Shown here in pieces: positions 13,576-16,703 of a stretch of 16,703 bases of DNA (its first letter is position 1; every line of letters starts with the position of its first letter). The position numbers were made by a program, and so were the translations under genes. This DNA comes from SYIM01 sp044359405. GTDB lineage: Bacteria > Pseudomonadota > Gammaproteobacteria > Burkholderiales > Burkholderiaceae_E. The stretch covers positions 1-16,703 of the forward strand of contig JBIKMC010000045.1 of NCBI GenBank assembly GCA_044359405.1, in the 5' to 3' direction. A model generated the notes under the pieces. That model was not told the DNA's origin, did not search any database, and saw nothing but the letters and a program-made list of their open reading frames with translations.

Positions 13576-15030
13576 TCAGTCGTGTGCCGGTTTCAAGCCG
13601 TCGCGCGCGAGTTTCAGGATGTGGATACGCAGCCATATCAACATGAAAAGCCCGGGCAGGGCGGCCAGTACGCTCAGTGCAAAGAAAATCGGCCAGCCGA
13701 AACTTTGCACCAGTGCGGCTGAAACCGGCCCGACGTAAACCCGGCCGACCGCAGCCAGCGCCGACAGCAGGGCGTATTGCGCCGCCGAAAAGCGCTGATC
13801 GGTCAGTGCCATCAGAAAGGCCACAAATGCCGCGGTACCCAGGCCGCCACATAGGTTTTCCAGCGCCACCGCAGCCGCCATCAGGGCATAGCTTTTAGGG
13901 GCGACTGCGATCAGCCAGTAGCCCAGATTGGAGACCGCCTGCAGGACGCCGAAGAGCAGCAGGCCCTGGTACAGGGGGCGTCGCGCAAGCCAGGCGCCGC
14001 CCAGAACCACCCCGATGATGGTCGCCGCCAGCCCCAGCACTTTGTTGACCGCACCGACCTCGGCGGCGCTGAAGCCGGCGCCGCGGATGAGAAATGTGGT
14101 GGACAGGGCTCCCGCGAATGCGTCGCCGAGCTTATACAGCACAATGAGCGCCAGAAGAGCGAGTGCTCGCTCTCGGGCAAAGAAGGCATCCCAAGGAGCT
14201 ACGAAGGATGGAAAGCCAGCCTTTCGGGCGGCGGCGATCGCCGCTGCCAGGCACAGGACTACGATCAGCGTGTTTTGGGCCAGCGCGGCCAGACGCGATT
14301 CACCCAGGAGTCCGGCGGGCAGTTCGCGCAGCATAAGCCAAAGGCCAAGACCAGCGGCCAGCATGGCCGCGAAGCCCACCAGTTCGCGCCGCACGTCGCT
14401 GGCCAGGGGTGCGCCCGCCCCTGTTCTTGGTGCCAGCACTGAGAACACCGCAAGGCCGGCGAACAGCAGGGCCATCAGTCGATACATGCCCGCCCATCCC
14501 AGCACGGTGTCGGCCAGGATGAGTGCCAGTCCACCCGACACCAGCATGGCCAGCCGGTAACCCAGCACCGAGACGGCAGCGCCCGCTCCGCGCTCATGGT
14601 CGCCCAGCAGCTCGGCCCGGTAGGCGTCAAAAATGATGTCCTGGGAAGCGGACATGAACGCGATGGCCACCGCGCAGACGCCAATCAGGCCGATGTGCTG
14701 GCCGGGCTCAAGCATCGACATCGCCAGGCACAGTGCCGCCAGGCTCGCCTGGGTAATGACCAGCCAGCTGCGCCGACGTCCGACTACTGGCGGTTCAAAG
14801 CGGTCGGCCAGGGGAGCCCAGACGAATTTGAAGGTGTATGGAAGCCCTGCCAGCGCGAAAAATCCGATAGTGGACAGGTCTACGCCTTCGACGGTGAGCC
14901 AGGCCTGCAGGGTGCCTGCCGACAGGGCCAGCGGCAGACCACTGGCAAAACCCAGCACCAGAAGCGCTGCGACGCGGCGGCTGGCAAAGACCTGCAGGTA
15001 GGGGTTGGATGTCACGCCGGCATCTTGCAT
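13576..15030 (-). CDS. ampG: AmpG-family muropeptide permease (MFS)
   Basis: An inner-membrane major facilitator that imports GlcNAc-anhydro-MurNAc and its peptides released during cell-wall turnover, so they can be recycled; in many bacteria these also control AmpC beta-lactamase induction. The 484-residue protein begins NPYLQVFASRRVAALLVLGFASGLPLALSAGTLQAWL and has ASQDIIFDAYRAELL at about residues 128-142, the AmpG hallmark. LPYTFKFVWAPLADRF is the loop 2-3 MFS-like motif, and LGTAAFVAFLMALTDQRFSAAQYALL near residue 400 is also typical. Twelve to fourteen membrane segments are expected. I kept ATG 15030; a GTG at codon 6 is possible and neither has a strong Shine-Dalgarno. It is divergent from the M48 peptidase gene with only 29 bases between the preferred starts. 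The pca promoter follows its stop. Confidence 0.92.
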   Translation of the reverse strand: MQDAGVTSNPYLQVFASRRVAALLVLGFASGLPLALSAGTLQAWLTVEGVDLSTIGFFALAGLPYTFKFVWAPLADRFEPPVVGRRRSWLVITQASLAALCLAMSMLEPGQHIGLIGVCAVAIAFMSASQDIIFDAYRAELLGDHERGAGAAVSVLGYRLAMLVSGGLALILADTVLGWAGMYRLMALLFAGLAVFSVLAPRTGAGAPLASDVRRELVGFAAMLAAGLGLWLMLRELPAGLLGESRLAALAQNTLIVVLCLAAAIAAARKAGFPSFVAPWDAFFARERALALLALIVLYKLGDAFAGALSTTFLIRGAGFSAAEVGAVNKVLGLAATIIGVVLGGAWLARRPLYQGLLLFGVLQAVSNLGYWLIAVAPKSYALMAAAVALENLCGGLGTAAFVAFLMALTDQRFSAAQYALLSALAAVGRVYVGPVSAALVQSFGWPIFFALSVLAALPGLFMLIWLRIHILKLARDGLKPAHD

Positions 15031-15059
15031 TTACTGTGGCCCGCCTGCAAATTAGGTGC

Positions 15060-16025
15060 ATGAAAGCTTGGTGGCGCAGTTGTTTGACTAACCAGCAGGG
15101 CGTGCGAGCTCTGATGGTAGGCGCTTACTTGCGCCCAGGGACCCGATCGAACAGCTGGGTGCGCTGGCCGTCGATTGGCGCGTTGGTGTTTGCGCTGATG
15201 ACTGGCTTTACAAGGCCGGCCGTGGCCGAGTCACCGGCGGCCGATGGTGTGCGGGCGGGCGAACGCAGCCGCGCGCTGGCTTTGGCCTCGGCGGAAGCCG
15301 TCGAGTCTCAGGCCGCTCGGCAGTATCAAGCCTTGAAACGTGAGGCTTCAGAAAAGCGAGCACTCGCTCCGGATCATCACCCGCAACTGCAGCGCCTGCG
15401 GCGAATCGCCCATGACATCATCGTCTTCGCGCCGCGCGTCAATGAGCGGGCGGCCAGCTGGCGATGGGAAATCAATCTGATCGGCTCGCGGCAGGTCAAC
15501 GCGTTCTGCATGCCTGGCGGCAAGATCGCCTTCTTCACGGGCATCATTGACACGCTCAAGCTGAGCGACGATGAAGTGGCCATGGTCATGGGACACGAAA
15601 TCGCGCACGCACTGCTCGAGCATGGTCGCGAACGCGTGGGTAAGCAGCGCGCCGCTCAGGCGCTTACGGTGGGCGCATCCATCGCTTCGGCGTTGCTGGG
15701 CTTTGGCGATTTGGGCGGTCAACTGGCCTCCGGTGCGGCGCAGCTTACGCTGCTCAAATATGGGCGCGATGACGAGACCGAGGCCGATCTGATCGGCATG
15801 GATATCGCGGCGCGTGCGGGCTATGACCCGCGGGCATCGGTCAGCCTGTGGCAGAAGATGAAAGCGCTGGGTAAGGATCAGCCGCCGCAGTGGCTGTCTA
15901 CCCATCCATCGCATGACCGGCGCATCGAAGAAATTCGCACCCATCTCAAAGAGGTATTGCCACTTTACGCGCAGGCGCGTGGGGTGAAGGTAGACCAGCT
16001 GGCACCCTTTACGACCACACCGTGA
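15060..16025 (+). CDS. M48-family metallopeptidase, exported
   Basis: A zinc protease of the M48 family (LoiP/YcaL/BepA-like), probably periplasmic or outer-membrane facing, involved in quality control of envelope proteins. From the chosen start it is 321 residues. A hydrophobic segment (WPSIGALVFALMTGF) followed by TRPAVA-ES looks like a Sec signal peptide with an unusually long amino end. The zinc site is HEIAH (His179, Glu180, His183), with ETEAD (Glu239 as third ligand) 59 residues later. STHPSHDRRI near residue 280 completes the M48 signature. No C-terminal TPR domain follows, unlike BepA. The start is uncertain: ATG 15060 has AGGTG just before it, ATG 15114 would give a tidier signal peptide (303 residues) but with poorly spaced AGGG, and the upstream ATG 15009 would overlap ampG. 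No lipobox cysteine is visible. Confidence 0.9.
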   Translation: MKAWWRSCLTNQQGVRALMVGAYLRPGTRSNSWVRWPSIGALVFALMTGFTRPAVAESPAADGVRAGERSRALALASAEAVESQAARQYQALKREASEKRALAPDHHPQLQRLRRIAHDIIVFAPRVNERAASWRWEINLIGSRQVNAFCMPGGKIAFFTGIIDTLKLSDDEVAMVMGHEIAHALLEHGRERVGKQRAAQALTVGASIASALLGFGDLGGQLASGAAQLTLLKYGRDDETEADLIGMDIAARAGYDPRASVSLWQKMKALGKDQPPQWLSTHPSHDRRIEEIRTHLKEVLPLYAQARGVKVDQLAPFTTTP

Positions 16026-16092
16026 AGCGGCGCCTGACCTCGACTGCCGCCCAGTGCCCCGGTGATCCGGTTTACAGTCTCAGAGCATGGGC

Positions 16093-16703
16093 TCAGAGCT
16101 CGAGCGCGTAGTCGATGGTAAGCGGCGCGTGGTCGCTAAAGCGCTGCGCCTTGTAGACCTGGGTGGCCTTGGCGCAGGCCGCAACAGCAGGTGTTGCGAT
16201 CTGGTAGTCAAGGCGCCAGCCCACATTCTTGGCGTAGGCCTGGCCGCGGTTGCTCCACCAGGTGTAGCAGGTGTCGGTGGCCTCGGGCTGTAGTTGTCGG
16301 TAGACATCGACCAGGCCGAGATCGCCCAGCAGCCGGCTCATCCAGGCGCGCTCTTCAGGCAGAAAGCCGCTGTTCTTCTGGTTGCTCTTCCAGTTCTTGA
16401 GGTCGCGCTCGGTGTGGGCGATGTTCAGGTCGCCCATGAGAATGAACTCACGTTGGCTTTTGAGGTCTTGTAGCACCGGGTAGATTCGGTCGAGAAATCT
16501 GAACTTGGCCTGCTGACGCTCTTCGCCACTGGAGCCGCTGGGAAAATAGCAACTGATCAGGCTCAGCCTACGGCCCGGGCGGTCATAGCGCAACTCCACC
16601 CAGCGCCCCTCGGCATCGAATTCGGCGTCGCCAATGCCTGTGATGACCTCGCTGGGTTCATACCGAGCGTACAGACCCACCCCCGAATAGCCTTTTTTCT
16701 GGG
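16093..16703 (-). CDS. xth: Exodeoxyribonuclease III, N-terminal part beyond the window edge
   Basis: The C-terminal ~202 residues of a class II AP endonuclease / 3'-5' exonuclease of the ExoIII family, which cuts DNA at abasic sites in base-excision repair. The frame is open to the right edge (…QKKGYSGVGLYARYEP), matching the QKKGYSGVA segment that follows the active-site glutamate in family members, so the true start lies outside. Visible catalytic motifs are LMGDLNIAH (Asp and Asn of the metal site), NWKSNQKNSGFLPEER (substrate loop), and YTWWSNRGQAYAKNVGWRLDYQ followed by FSDHAPLTID (final Asp-His pair). Total length would be ~260 residues. It converges with the M48 gene, with 67 bases between the stops. 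The gap holds a weak CCGG-TGAT-CCGG hairpin (16059-16070) followed by TTT, too short to call a terminator. Confidence 0.93.
   Translation of the reverse strand, partial: QKKGYSGVGLYARYEPSEVITGIGDAEFDAEGRWVELRYDRPGRRLSLISCYFPSGSSGEERQQAKFRFLDRIYPVLQDLKSQREFILMGDLNIAHTERDLKNWKSNQKNSGFLPEERAWMSRLLGDLGLVDVYRQLQPEATDTCYTWWSNRGQAYAKNVGWRLDYQIATPAVAACAKATQVYKAQRFSDHAPLTIDYALEL

Noticed and set aside
16059..16073. CCGG-TGAT-CCGG followed by TTT between the M48 and xth stops, as a terminator
   Set aside because: A 4-bp stem with three T is too weak to claim.
1..16703. Mobile elements, CRISPR arrays, tRNA or rRNA genes, toxin-antitoxin or defence systems
   Set aside because: No transposase, integrase, regular spaced repeat, tRNA-like cloverleaf or defence domain was seen on either strand.

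Overview
The window is a dense, roughly 60-65% GC stretch of proteobacterial chromosome. A betaproteobacterium of the Burkholderiales (Alcaligenaceae-like) is the best guess, from the TAXI-type TRAP transporter, the pcaIJF cluster and the general look of the proteins. This is an inference, with no rRNA or marker gene to settle it. I see no rRNA, tRNA, IS element, integrase, CRISPR array or phage gene, and no gene-free stretch over 300 bases.

Layout, left to right. (1) 1-2880, minus strand: a TAXI-family TRAP transporter, with the periplasmic receptor transcribed first, then a 123-base spacer that can fold into a bulged stem, then a fused DctQ-DctM permease cut by the left edge. (2) 2979-5507: a copper-handling pair, the P-type ATPase CopA (minus) and, divergently 48 bases away, a 69-residue CopZ-like metallochaperone (plus). 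(3) 5500-6764, minus: an Hsp20 small heat-shock protein, whose tail overlaps the copZ tail by 8 bases, and a TauE/SafE permease. (4) 6842-9747, plus: a two-gene, translationally coupled unit. Its first gene closely resembles mesaconyl-CoA C1-C4 CoA transferase (Mct, 2-methylfumaryl-CoA isomerase) of the 3-hydroxypropionate bicycle. Its second resembles (2S)-methylsuccinyl-CoA dehydrogenase (Mcd) of the ethylmalonyl-CoA pathway. (5) 9807-13440, minus: a tight five-gene operon pcaI-pcaJ-pcaF-NTF2-rutE-like, completing the beta-ketoadipate pathway and adding a small NTF2-fold protein and a RutE-type malonic semialdehyde reductase. A near-consensus promoter with a 9+9 inverted repeat lies before pcaI. 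(6) 13576-16703: AmpG muropeptide permease (minus), a divergent M48 metallopeptidase (plus), and the C-terminal part of exonuclease III (minus, cut by the right edge).

The most interesting part is the mct-mcd pair. Its predicted chemistry runs methylsuccinyl-CoA -> mesaconyl-C1-CoA -> mesaconyl-C4-CoA, which joins steps from two different carbon-assimilation pathways. The product would lead through citramalyl-CoA to acetyl-CoA and pyruvate. The neighbouring pca operon also ends at acetyl-CoA and succinyl-CoA, so the middle of the window concerns CoA-thioester metabolism of dicarboxylic acids. Enzymes needed to complete the mct-mcd route (ethylmalonyl-CoA mutase, mesaconyl-C4-CoA hydratase, citramalyl-CoA lyase) are not in the window.
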